Source of the DNA: JAANXG01 sp034520625
GTDB lineage: Bacteria > Pseudomonadota > Gammaproteobacteria > Arenicellales > JAANXG01
Direction of reading: 5' to 3'
Assembly (NCBI GenBank): GCA_034520625.1
Contig: JAXHNI010000008.1
Location: 496,001-560,000 of the forward strand
DNA length: 64,000 nucleotides
Positions 43,752 through 51,261 of the stretch are shown here, one piece after another. Under the pieces are notes generated by a model. The model ran no database searches and was not told the origin of the DNA. It was given only the letters and a program-made list of their open reading frames with translations. A program made the position numbers and the translations under genes. Position 1 is the stretch's first letter, and each line of letters begins with the position of its first letter.

Positions 43752-44846
43752 GTGTCGAACCTTCAACAAGCTGATGCCGGCGTAGGCGAACCAGCCGGCG
43801 GAGAAGGCAGACCATTCTCCACCGCGGACGTCACCCTTGCAGTCATGAATTACAACGGCGCCGACCGGCTGCCGGCGCTGTTCGAATCCATCCAGTCCCT
43901 GAACGCGGCGCCCGCCGCCGTGATGATCGTCGACGACGGGTCCACCGACGGCGGCGCCGAAGCGATCCGGGAGCAGTATCCCGGGGTTCGTATCGAGAGC
44001 ATGGGGCGCAATACCGGGCTGCTGAACCGGGTTCGGAACCGCGCCTTTGAAACCGCTGATACGCCTCTGGTATTCATTGTGGACAACGATGTGGTGTTGA
44101 AGCCGGACACCCTGGATCAGCTGCTGCATGTCATGAACGAGCGGCCCCGGGCCGCGGCCTGCATTACGCGCACGGTTTACTGGCACGACCAGGATCGCAT
44201 ATACCAGGATGGCCAGACGCTGCACTACGTCGGCGCGTCCCCGGGGACCAACCGGGAGCGCCTGGTCCAGGAACTGGATACGGAACCCCGCCTGAGTATC
44301 GGCTGGGGGGTTCAGTTGATCGACAGGGAGGCGGCCCGCGAGGTCGGATTCTTCAACCCGGCGTACCCGATGGGCTGGGGCGACGACGGCGAATTCAACC
44401 ACAAGCTCCACCTGTACGGCTACGAGTGCTACCACGTCCCGAAATCAGTGGTGCTGCACAAACGCGAATCGGGCTCCAAGCGGTACCAGGGTACCATCCA
44501 GAACCGGCTGCGCTTCATCCTCGAGATGTATCAGCTGCGAACCATTATGCTGTCGCTGCCCGCATTCTTTCTTTACGAGCTGTCCCTGGTGAGCTTTCTC
44601 GCCATGAAAGGCGCAGCGGGCGACTACTTCCGGGGCTGGCTGACGTTTCTCCGCGAGACGCCCGACATCATGAAGGTGCGCAGGCGGATTCAATCCTCAC
44701 GAAAGGTGCCGGACCGGGAGTTGATGGGAGCCGGGGACATATTCGTCTACTCGGACGAGATGACCAGCAAGCTTCTGGTGCACGGTTACCGCGTCCTGAA
44801 CCTGCTGCTGAATGGATACTGGCGGCTGATCGTCCGTCTCATCTGA
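43752..44846 (+). CDS. family 2 glycosyltransferase
   Basis: About 364 residues. GT-A fold: VTLAVMNYNGADRLPALFESI, VMIVDDGSTDGGAEAI, MGRNTGLLNRVRNRAFETAD, the metal-binding VFIVDNDVVLKPDT, and the acceptor-site WGDDGEFNHKLHLYGYECYHVPKSVVLHK. A hydrophobic helix (IMLSLPAFFLYELSLVSFLAM) suggests membrane association. The start is uncertain: GTG 43752 was chosen, while a TTG at 43665 would add 29 residues overlapping the repeat edge; neither has a ribosome site. It is first in a three-gene + strand operon for a surface glycan. Confidence 0.85.
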   Translation: MSNLQQADAGVGEPAGGEGRPFSTADVTLAVMNYNGADRLPALFESIQSLNAAPAAVMIVDDGSTDGGAEAIREQYPGVRIESMGRNTGLLNRVRNRAFETADTPLVFIVDNDVVLKPDTLDQLLHVMNERPRAAACITRTVYWHDQDRIYQDGQTLHYVGASPGTNRERLVQELDTEPRLSIGWGVQLIDREAAREVGFFNPAYPMGWGDDGEFNHKLHLYGYECYHVPKSVVLHKRESGSKRYQGTIQNRLRFILEMYQLRTIMLSLPAFFLYELSLVSFLAMKGAAGDYFRGWLTFLRETPDIMKVRRRIQSSRKVPDRELMGAGDIFVYSDEMTSKLLVHGYRVLNLLLNGYWRLIVRLI

Positions 44847-44863
44847 GCCCGGGGCTGCAAACC

Positions 44864-45664
44864 ATGCCGAACCACGACAAAGAAGCCAGGAGCTACGATA
44901 CCGACGCCGGCACCACCCTGCTGCAGGGCTCGCTGAACGACCCGGACATTTCCGCGTTGGAAAAGTACCAACGCATCAACGTGGGGCGCAGCTCATGGTG
45001 GTCACTGGTGGGTTACGAGCTGTACACCATGTTCCTCGCACCCCTGCCCGGGGCGGCGGGCTACGTGCTGCGCAGGATGGCGCTGAAACGCCTGCTCGGG
45101 TCCATGGGCAAGGGAGTCATCGTGGGCCGAAATGTCACCATACGCCACCCCGGCAAGATCCACCTGGGCGCAGGGGTCGCGGTGGACGACTATGCCGTCC
45201 TCGATGCCAAGGGCGACAACAACCAGGGCATATTTGTCGGCGAGAACGTGATGGTCGGACGTTCGACGGTGCTGAGCTGCAAGGACGGCGATCTGCACAT
45301 CGGCGACAACACCAATATCGCCATGAGCTGTTTCATCCAATCGGCGCGCACCGTCACCATCGGCAGCAAGGTGCTGTTCGGAGCGTACTGCTACGTGATC
45401 GGCGGTGGGGACCACGTCTCCGAGCGCACGGACATTCCCGTCATGGACCAGGGCCAGGTGATACGCGGCATCACCATTGAAGACCACACCTGGCTGGGGG
45501 CCGACGTCAAGGTGGTGGACGGCGTCCGCATCGGCCGGGATGCCATCATCGGGGCCGGCGCCGTGGTGAATCGGGACGTACCGGCGTGGCACATCGCGGC
45601 CGGGATTCCCGCCAGGGTACTGCGCGACCGGAGAACGACGCCGGGGGGGGAATCCGAACAATGA
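44864..45664 (+). CDS. hexapeptide-repeat acyltransferase
   Basis: 266 residues from ATG 44864, 17 nt after the GT2 gene. After about 90 residues with an amphipathic/hydrophobic stretch (SLVGYELYTMFLAPLPGAAGYVL), a left-handed beta-helix runs to the end: GVIVGRNVTIRHPGKIHLGAGVAVDDYAVL, IFVGENVMVGRSTVL, LHIGDNTNIAMSCFI, ADVKVVDGVRIGRDAIIGAGAVV, PAWHIAAGIPARVLRDR. This is the WbbJ/maa-type O-acetyltransferase fold, probably acetylating a sugar. Its stop overlaps the start of the next gene. Confidence 0.87.
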   Translation: MPNHDKEARSYDTDAGTTLLQGSLNDPDISALEKYQRINVGRSSWWSLVGYELYTMFLAPLPGAAGYVLRRMALKRLLGSMGKGVIVGRNVTIRHPGKIHLGAGVAVDDYAVLDAKGDNNQGIFVGENVMVGRSTVLSCKDGDLHIGDNTNIAMSCFIQSARTVTIGSKVLFGAYCYVIGGGDHVSERTDIPVMDQGQVIRGITIEDHTWLGADVKVVDGVRIGRDAIIGAGAVVNRDVPAWHIAAGIPARVLRDRRTTPGGESEQ

Positions 45665-46665
45665 CGACCGAACTCCGGACGCCGGAAACCGTCGCAGTCA
45701 CCGGCGCCTCCGGATTCCTCGGCAGTCACATGAGCGAACGCCTGATCGCCGAAGGCTGCCGCCTGCGCGTCCTGGCGCGCGATCCCGGGAAAGCCCGATT
45801 CCTCCGGGACCGGGTCGACGCGGTGGTCACCGGGGACATCGCGGATCCGGCTCCCCTGGCGGAACTGGCCCGGGGCTGCGACACCTTCGTACACCTGGTG
45901 TCCAATTTCCGGGTGGTCAAGGGAGCTCCCGAAAGCTACCACCGGACGAACACCGAAGGGACGCGAGTCGCCCTGGCCGCGGCGGCCGAGGCCGGGGTAC
46001 GGCGGTTCGTGCACTGCTCCACCATCGGGGTGCATGGCGACGTGCGCAGTTCCCCGGCCGACGAGAATGCGCCCTTCAATCCCGGCGATCTGTACCAGGA
46101 GACCAAGCTGCTCGCGGAGCATGCATGCCGGGAGTCGATGGCCGACACGGACATGGAAATCGTCATCATCCGGCCCACCTCCCAGTACGGCCCGGGCGAC
46201 CTGCGCATGCTGAAGATGTTCAGGATGCTCGCGGAGGGAAAGTTCGTGATGATTGGCTCGTGCCAGGCGAATTTTCACGCCGTGTATATCGACGACCTGG
46301 TGGACGGATTCCTGCGCGCCATGACGCGTCCCGGCATCAGCGGCGAGACGTTCCTGGTCGGCGGGCCCCGCTATGTCACCCTCGAAGAATACATTCGAAC
46401 CGCGGCTGCGGCGCTTGGTGCGGCGCCGCCGCGCTGGCACCTGCCCTACTGGCCGGTCCACGCCGCAGCATGGACCTGCGAAGCCCTGTGCCGGCCGCTG
46501 GGGATCGAGCCGCCGCTGCACCGCCGGCGGGTGCGTTTCTTCCGCAACAACCGGGCATTCAGCATCGACAAAGCCCGGCGATTACTCGGCTACGATCCCC
46601 GCATCGACCTGGCGGAAGGCATGCGCCGGACCGTCGACTGGTATCGCGAGCAGGGATTGTTGTAG
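45661..46665 (+). CDS. NAD-dependent sugar epimerase/dehydratase
   Basis: 334 residues of the extended SDR family: VTGASGFLGSHMSERLIAEG (dinucleotide site), HCSTIGVHGDV, the catalytic YQETK pair (Tyr/Lys near residue 145), and IIRPTSQYGPGD. The likely substrate is a nucleotide sugar or a lipid-linked sugar; related proteins act on sterols too, so the activity is open. ATGA overlap with the acyltransferase gene. It is last in the operon, 98 bp before copy F. Confidence 0.85.
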   Translation: MTTELRTPETVAVTGASGFLGSHMSERLIAEGCRLRVLARDPGKARFLRDRVDAVVTGDIADPAPLAELARGCDTFVHLVSNFRVVKGAPESYHRTNTEGTRVALAAAAEAGVRRFVHCSTIGVHGDVRSSPADENAPFNPGDLYQETKLLAEHACRESMADTDMEIVIIRPTSQYGPGDLRMLKMFRMLAEGKFVMIGSCQANFHAVYIDDLVDGFLRAMTRPGISGETFLVGGPRYVTLEEYIRTAAAALGAAPPRWHLPYWPVHAAAWTCEALCRPLGIEPPLHRRRVRFFRNNRAFSIDKARRLLGYDPRIDLAEGMRRTVDWYREQGLL

Positions 46666-46763
46666 CAGCCCGGGGCGGGCTACTGGCGCCCCATCCCGCT
46701 GATAATGCGGTGTTCAACAGCCCGCAGGCGGTGACCTGGTGAGAGAACCCACGTCAGGGAACA

Positions 46764-46873
46764 GGCCGGTGCCGGGGACCATCCCCCAGGGCTCTCGAAA
46801 ACAGGGATGTTTGAGCGAGAGCGTACAGGGACGTATTCACAGCGGCCCTGGGGGATGGTCCCCGGCACCGGCC
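46764..46873 (+). repeat. 110-bp palindromic element, copy F
   Basis: Perfect 29-bp arms (46764-46792 and 46845-46873) around core 46793-46844, with hairpins AAACA-GGGA-UGUUU and GUAC-AGGGAC-GUAU. It also has the GCTCTCG/CGAGAGC helix seen in copy D. It lies between convergent operons, 98 bp after the epimerase stop and 48 bp before the flippase-like stop. Confidence 0.9.
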
Positions 46874-46921
46874 CCCTCGGATATGTACAGCGGCGGGAGA
46901 CACTTGCAGCGGTTGGTGACA

Positions 46922-47905
46922 CTATATCCCCGGCTTTTCCGCCGGCTTGCCACCGCCGCGGTAGGCCAGGTAGAGAACGCCGCCCAGCAGCGACAGGATG
47001 ATGTCGGTCAGGGAAGTCGCAAAGCCCAGGGCGAACGCATCCACCTTCGACATGCCCGCCAACGCGAACAACCCGATGAACACGCCTTCCCGCAGCCCGA
47101 AGCCCCCCACGGACAACGGCAGCATGATCAATATCATCGACAACGGAACCAGCACCAGGTAGTAAACCAGCGGGATATCGATATCCAGCGCTCTCGCCAT
47201 GGCGTACACACCGACAATCCGGATGAGCTGGAGCAGGATGGACAGGACGAAGGAATAGACCACCACGGCGGGAGATTCCCGGTAGGCGAGGAACGCGCGA
47301 AAAACCTTGATGAGGATTCCCGATACGCGCTCGCCGAGAAACCCCGGCAGTCCGTTCTCCAGCCGATCCCCCAGCCAACGGGTCTGCAACAGGCAGATCC
47401 CGGCGGCGACGGCAACCAGCAGACCGATGAACACCTGCCCGATATTGACTTCGTTGATGGTGGTGCCGTACCCCAGCAGACCGATGGTCCCGAGCAGCAG
47501 CAGGGAAAACAGCCCCATCACCTTGTCGAACAGCAGCGATGAAGCGATAACCGCTCCATTGGCCCGCTCCCGGTACAGATAGTAGCCCCTGACGATATCC
47601 ACCCCGATGCTGGACGGCAGAAAGGTGCCCCAGAACTTCCCGATCAGGGTGATTACAAGCAGCTTCCACAGCGATACGCAGACGCCCTTGACCGTCAGCA
47701 GGATCTGCCATTTGTAGGAATAGAACAGCCGTTCGAATCCCAGAACCAGCAGGTGCAGCAGCAGCCACAGGGGATCGATGTTCCGGAACACCGTATGGAC
47801 CGAGCCCCAGTCGACCTGGCGCAGGGCGATATAGAATAGGATCGCGCTCGATACAATACGGAACAGGTGGCCGGAATACCGGCGCAGGACGGGCTTCACC
47901 ACCAC
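46922..47905 (-). CDS. lysylphosphatidylglycerol-synthase-type TM protein (YbhN/UPF0104, flippase-like)
   Basis: 327 residues and about eight membrane helices: FRIVSSAILFYIALRQVDW, LWLLLHLLVLGFERLF, LFSLLLLGTIGLLGYG, VFIGLLVAVAAGICLL, SFVLSILLQLIRIVGVYAM, YLVLVPLSMILIMLPLSVGG and more. Family signatures FWGTFLPSSIGVDIVRGYYLYR and LPLSVGGFGLREGVFIGL are clear. Members include the flippase half of MprF and proteins thought to move lipids or glycolipids. It is last in the minus-strand glycan operon, ten bases after the lipoprotein gene. Confidence 0.85.
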   Translation of the reverse strand: MVVKPVLRRYSGHLFRIVSSAILFYIALRQVDWGSVHTVFRNIDPLWLLLHLLVLGFERLFYSYKWQILLTVKGVCVSLWKLLVITLIGKFWGTFLPSSIGVDIVRGYYLYRERANGAVIASSLLFDKVMGLFSLLLLGTIGLLGYGTTINEVNIGQVFIGLLVAVAAGICLLQTRWLGDRLENGLPGFLGERVSGILIKVFRAFLAYRESPAVVVYSFVLSILLQLIRIVGVYAMARALDIDIPLVYYLVLVPLSMILIMLPLSVGGFGLREGVFIGLFALAGMSKVDAFALGFATSLTDIILSLLGGVLYLAYRGGGKPAEKPGI

Positions 47906-47914
47906 CCCGGAACG

Positions 47915-48475
47915 TCAGTCCCTCAGTTCCGCCGTAACGCTGTCATGGGCAGCGTAGGCGCCCGGCCCGTTGATGCCGCAGGCGAAATCGTTCTTCGCGT
48001 AGAGCGTGATCTCGTCCCCGACTTCCAGCGAGTACTCGCCAAGGGAGGTGTCCCTGAACACCTCGGCCATGCTGCCGCGCTGGCACTGCTCGCAGGACTT
48101 GTACTGGTCCACCACCCCGGATTTCACCACGTCGCCGTTGATCCGCAGCTCATAGGGCGGCGCGCCGGCGCACTTGAAATTCAGTCCTTTCCAGATGATT
48201 TCGTAGTTACCGGTGGCCGGAAACGTCCATTGCCAGGAGCCGTCGCAGACGTTGTGGCCGCACCATACCACCCACCAGCAGCGCCCGGACCAGCACTTGT
48301 AGCGGGCGTCGCCGCTCTTGACAGCCTGCTCCGGATCAAGCTCAACGGTTTGAGGTGCCGGGCCTTCGGCTTCGCTGCAGGCGCTGAACAGCATCAGCGA
48401 CAGAATGGCGGTCAGCAGTGGCAGCAAATACCGGCGGGGGCCGCGTCGTATTGCCGAGTCTGATACATCTCTCAT
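47915..48475 (-). CDS. Cys- and Trp-rich lipoprotein, unknown
   Basis: 186 residues from ATG 48475, with GGAGG five bases upstream. A lipoprotein signal (RRYLLPLLTAILSLMLFSAC; lipobox Leu/Phe-Ser-Ala-Cys) gives an acylated Cys. The mature part has eight further cysteines in pairs (CWSGRCWWVVWCGHNVC, FKC, SCEQC, FAC) and many Trp, then a beta-sandwich-like run (WQWTFPATGNYEIIWKGLNF, YELRINGDVVKSGVVD, YSLEVGDEITLYAKND). The pattern suggests a disulphide-rich, carbohydrate-binding-module-like periplasmic or surface domain, but I recognise no family. It sits between the GlpD-like and flippase genes. Confidence 0.75.
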   Translation of the reverse strand: MRDVSDSAIRRGPRRYLLPLLTAILSLMLFSACSEAEGPAPQTVELDPEQAVKSGDARYKCWSGRCWWVVWCGHNVCDGSWQWTFPATGNYEIIWKGLNFKCAGAPPYELRINGDVVKSGVVDQYKSCEQCQRGSMAEVFRDTSLGEYSLEVGDEITLYAKNDFACGINGPGAYAAHDSVTAELRD

Positions 48476-48535
48476 TCGAGCCTCCGAATCTGGAAAGTAC
48501 ATGATTATCGCGACTGTAAGCCCCCCGTAGCCGGC

Positions 48536-50107
48536 TTACAAATCCGGCGCTGTGAGTCGATAGTGTGCTGCGAGCGCACCGAGCTCGGCCTCGACCCGCG
48601 CCGCGGACCAGCCGAACCACCTGCCCATGACTTCGGCGCAGTGAGCGGCGGCGCCGGCCGGCGGCTCACCGAGATTGCCGAGGCCGGACCGGCGCAGGAG
48701 AAAATCACCGACCGTTCTGCAGTACTCCTCCTCCATACAGTATTCGATCTCGCCGTCCACCGCATCGCATCCCGGAATCCGTTCCAGTCCTCCCGGCCGC
48801 GCCAGCGAGCGCCGGGCGATATCCACGGCGGCGGCCCCGTACTGCCGGCAAAGGCGGTCTATGATCCGCCCCGAGGCGTCGCCTTCCAGATGGGCCGCCA
48901 GCAACCCGCGGACCTGCTCCGACACGACTTTCATGGACGGGGACGCTGCGTACCATGCGCCGGTATCAGCGCGATCTCGCCCCGCGGGGAGCCCCGCCAA
49001 TCGAAGCGCCCTGACCGCCGTGGGGCCCGCGGTGGTGTACTTTACCCCGGTGACGCTCAACACGCGCGCGGTTCCGCCCACGCGGTGAATCACCGGCTGC
49101 TCCAGCAGACTCAGTGGCCTGCCCGGATCGCGGACCGGCAGCCGCCCCACGTGCACCATCGATACGTCATCCCGGGAGATCTCCAGGCCGGGCAGCATGG
49201 ATCGGGTGTCCGCCACACACCGCTCCAGCTCGGCATCGCTGAGCTTGTCCGGCGCCGATTCCCTGTCGGGGAAATACCAGGTACCGATGATCAAAGCGCC
49301 GTGATGCGGCATGGCAAAAAACAGGCGACCGGAATCGGCGGACCGGTCCGCAAGCCGCAGGGCCACCGCGCAGTTGAGGGCGTCCCGTTTCAGCACGAGG
49401 TTCACTGCCCGCGACCAGGCCCGATGGGGCGCCAGCAGCGACCCGGTGTCGATCACGACGCCCGCCTCGATCCGGGCCGTCTCCCCCGAGGATACATCCC
49501 GGAGGCCCACGCACACCGCACCCTGCCTGTCCTCCACGTCCGTCGCCGCCACATAGTTCAGGATCCGGGCGCCGTCCTGTTCGGCGGTCTTCAGATAGGT
49601 CAGGACCAGGCGCTCGGTATCCAGGGCCCGGGCGTCGTACCAGAGCGCCGCGCCGGTACAGTGTCGGAACAGGTCGGCGCCGGCAAGCCGGTTCGCTTCC
49701 GCAACGCCCAGCAGCCGGCCGTGCGGATGCCGGGGCAGTCCCGCCCGGATCAGGTGGTCGTAGAGCCACAGGCCGAGCGCCATCGCCGCCCTGCCACGGG
49801 TGATGGAGTGCCCCGTGCCCATGATGCACGGCAGGGTTTCGACCAGGTGCGGCGCGCCCTGCAGCAGCCGGCCCTGCTCCCGCGCGGATTCACGGCTCCG
49901 GGTGAGATTCAGGGTCTGCAGATACCGCAGGCCGCCGTGGATGATCTTGAGGCTGTTTGCCGATGTCCGTGCGCAGAAATCATGCTGCTCCACCAGCAGC
50001 ACATCGCGGCCGAGGCGCGCGGCTTCCCGGGCGGCCGCGGCGCCGTGCACCCCGCCGCCGATCACCACAACGTCGCAGCGTGCTTTCAGGTCCGCGAGGG
50101 TTGGCAC
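48536..50107 (-). CDS. GlpD-like FAD-dependent glycerol-3-phosphate dehydrogenase
   Basis: 523 residues from GTG 50107, overlapping the upstream GT4 gene by 22 nt. FAD site DVVVIGGGVHGAAAAREAA, then LLVEQHDFCARTSANSLKII and HGGLRYLQ, the family fingerprint, and VRALRLAGLPAGRDR leading to a C-terminal helical domain. GlpD oxidises sn-glycerol-3-phosphate to DHAP at the inner membrane. Here it lies in a glycan operon, not with glpF/glpK, so a glycerol-phosphate or related polyol substrate in surface-polymer metabolism is possible. Frame extension further upstream is only the shadow of the GT4 gene. Confidence 0.85.
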   Translation of the reverse strand: MPTLADLKARCDVVVIGGGVHGAAAAREAARLGRDVLLVEQHDFCARTSANSLKIIHGGLRYLQTLNLTRSRESAREQGRLLQGAPHLVETLPCIMGTGHSITRGRAAMALGLWLYDHLIRAGLPRHPHGRLLGVAEANRLAGADLFRHCTGAALWYDARALDTERLVLTYLKTAEQDGARILNYVAATDVEDRQGAVCVGLRDVSSGETARIEAGVVIDTGSLLAPHRAWSRAVNLVLKRDALNCAVALRLADRSADSGRLFFAMPHHGALIIGTWYFPDRESAPDKLSDAELERCVADTRSMLPGLEISRDDVSMVHVGRLPVRDPGRPLSLLEQPVIHRVGGTARVLSVTGVKYTTAGPTAVRALRLAGLPAGRDRADTGAWYAASPSMKVVSEQVRGLLAAHLEGDASGRIIDRLCRQYGAAAVDIARRSLARPGGLERIPGCDAVDGEIEYCMEEEYCRTVGDFLLRRSGLGNLGEPPAGAAAHCAEVMGRWFGWSAARVEAELGALAAHYRLTAPDL

Positions 50108-51261
50108 GATTCGGCGACTTCCCGGTACAGTGTCTGAACGCTGCGGCGGAAGCTCTCGATGCTGTGCTCCCTGCGCGCATACTCCGCAGCACGCCGGCTT
50201 TGCTCCTCCCTCTTCGCCTCGTTTTCCAGCAGGCTTGCCAGGGAACGGCCGAAAGACGCCGGGTCGGGCGCCGCCAGCTCCGCGATATCCTCGTTCAGAA
50301 CCTGCGTATGAGTGGGCAGGTCCGTGGCCAGAAGCGCCACGCCGGAATGCAGGTAGCTGTATATTTTCATGGGCGTGTTGTTGCCGCGGGTTCTCGGCGA
50401 CACGAGTACGTCCGCCTGCCGCAGATATTCGGCAAGCCGGGAGACCGGCCGGGGCCCGATCAGGCGTACACGGCCGGCGATACCGAGCCCCCTGGCCTGT
50501 TCCCGGTACTTGCGAATATCCGCCGGCTTCCCCCCGATGATCACCAGGGTCGCGTCGACGTATTCCAGGGCCCGCGCGAACGCGTCCAACATGAGGTCTA
50601 TCCCCTGGTATGCCTCGAGATTCCCGATGTACATAGCCAGCGGCCCGTCGATTCCGAACTCGCTGCGCAGGTCTTCGGGCTCCTCGGATGGGACTCCCTC
50701 GTCCTCGATCAGCGATACGTCCTTGAGCACGACGACTCCCGACCGCTGGAACGCCTTCATTCGGTCCACCAGCGCCTGGCACATTGGTGCGAGGACACAG
50801 GCTCCCGCCACGACCCGGTTCTCCAGCGACTCGAAGACGCGGCGCAGCGGCGCCAGCCAGGGCCTGCTCTCGACGAGCTGATCGGAAAGCACGGAATCCA
50901 TGTCATAGACGTACGGAACGCCGCGCCTCGCCTTCAGGTACAGCCCGAGGAAACCCGCCTCCTCGATGGCGTGCACCACGTCATAATCGTTCTGCCGGCA
51001 AAGACGTGTCGCAAGGGCGAAGAGGAACACGTCGGTGTAGAGCTTTTTCAGGGAAAAACCCGGCGCCACGCCCGTGACCCGACCCCAGGGCGCGGCCCGG
51101 TGTATCGCTACGCCGGGGTACTGACGCGCCTCGCCCTCGGGGAAAGTGCATACATCAACCCGGTGGCCTTCCGCACTGAGCACCCGTAGCAGCATATCCA
51201 CGGCAATGGGTGTACCCCGGTCCTGATAAAACGGATGCGGCGCGATGAGCAGGATATTCAT
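50086..51261 (-). CDS. family 4 glycosyltransferase
   Basis: 391 residues, GT-B fold: NILLIAPHPFYQDRGTPIAVDML at the start, DVVHAIEEAGFLGLYL, PYVYDMDSVLSDQL, the donor-binding region LAMYIGNLEAYQGIDLMLDAFA, and VLVSPRTRGNNTPMKIYSYLHSGVALLATD. It transfers a sugar from a nucleotide donor to a cytoplasmic acceptor, probably a lipid-linked glycan. The start overlaps the YfhO-like gene end by 4 nt and its end overlaps the GlpD-like gene, so the operon is tightly coupled. Confidence 0.88.
   Translation of the reverse strand: MNILLIAPHPFYQDRGTPIAVDMLLRVLSAEGHRVDVCTFPEGEARQYPGVAIHRAAPWGRVTGVAPGFSLKKLYTDVFLFALATRLCRQNDYDVVHAIEEAGFLGLYLKARRGVPYVYDMDSVLSDQLVESRPWLAPLRRVFESLENRVVAGACVLAPMCQALVDRMKAFQRSGVVVLKDVSLIEDEGVPSEEPEDLRSEFGIDGPLAMYIGNLEAYQGIDLMLDAFARALEYVDATLVIIGGKPADIRKYREQARGLGIAGRVRLIGPRPVSRLAEYLRQADVLVSPRTRGNNTPMKIYSYLHSGVALLATDLPTHTQVLNEDIAELAAPDPASFGRSLASLLENEAKREEQSRRAAEYARREHSIESFRRSVQTLYREVAESCQPSRT

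Noticed and set aside
50108..50782. Extension of the GlpD-like protein to 748 residues
   Set aside because: The extra 225 residues lie antiphase within the GT4 gene and lack any domain; GTG 50107 is the natural start.
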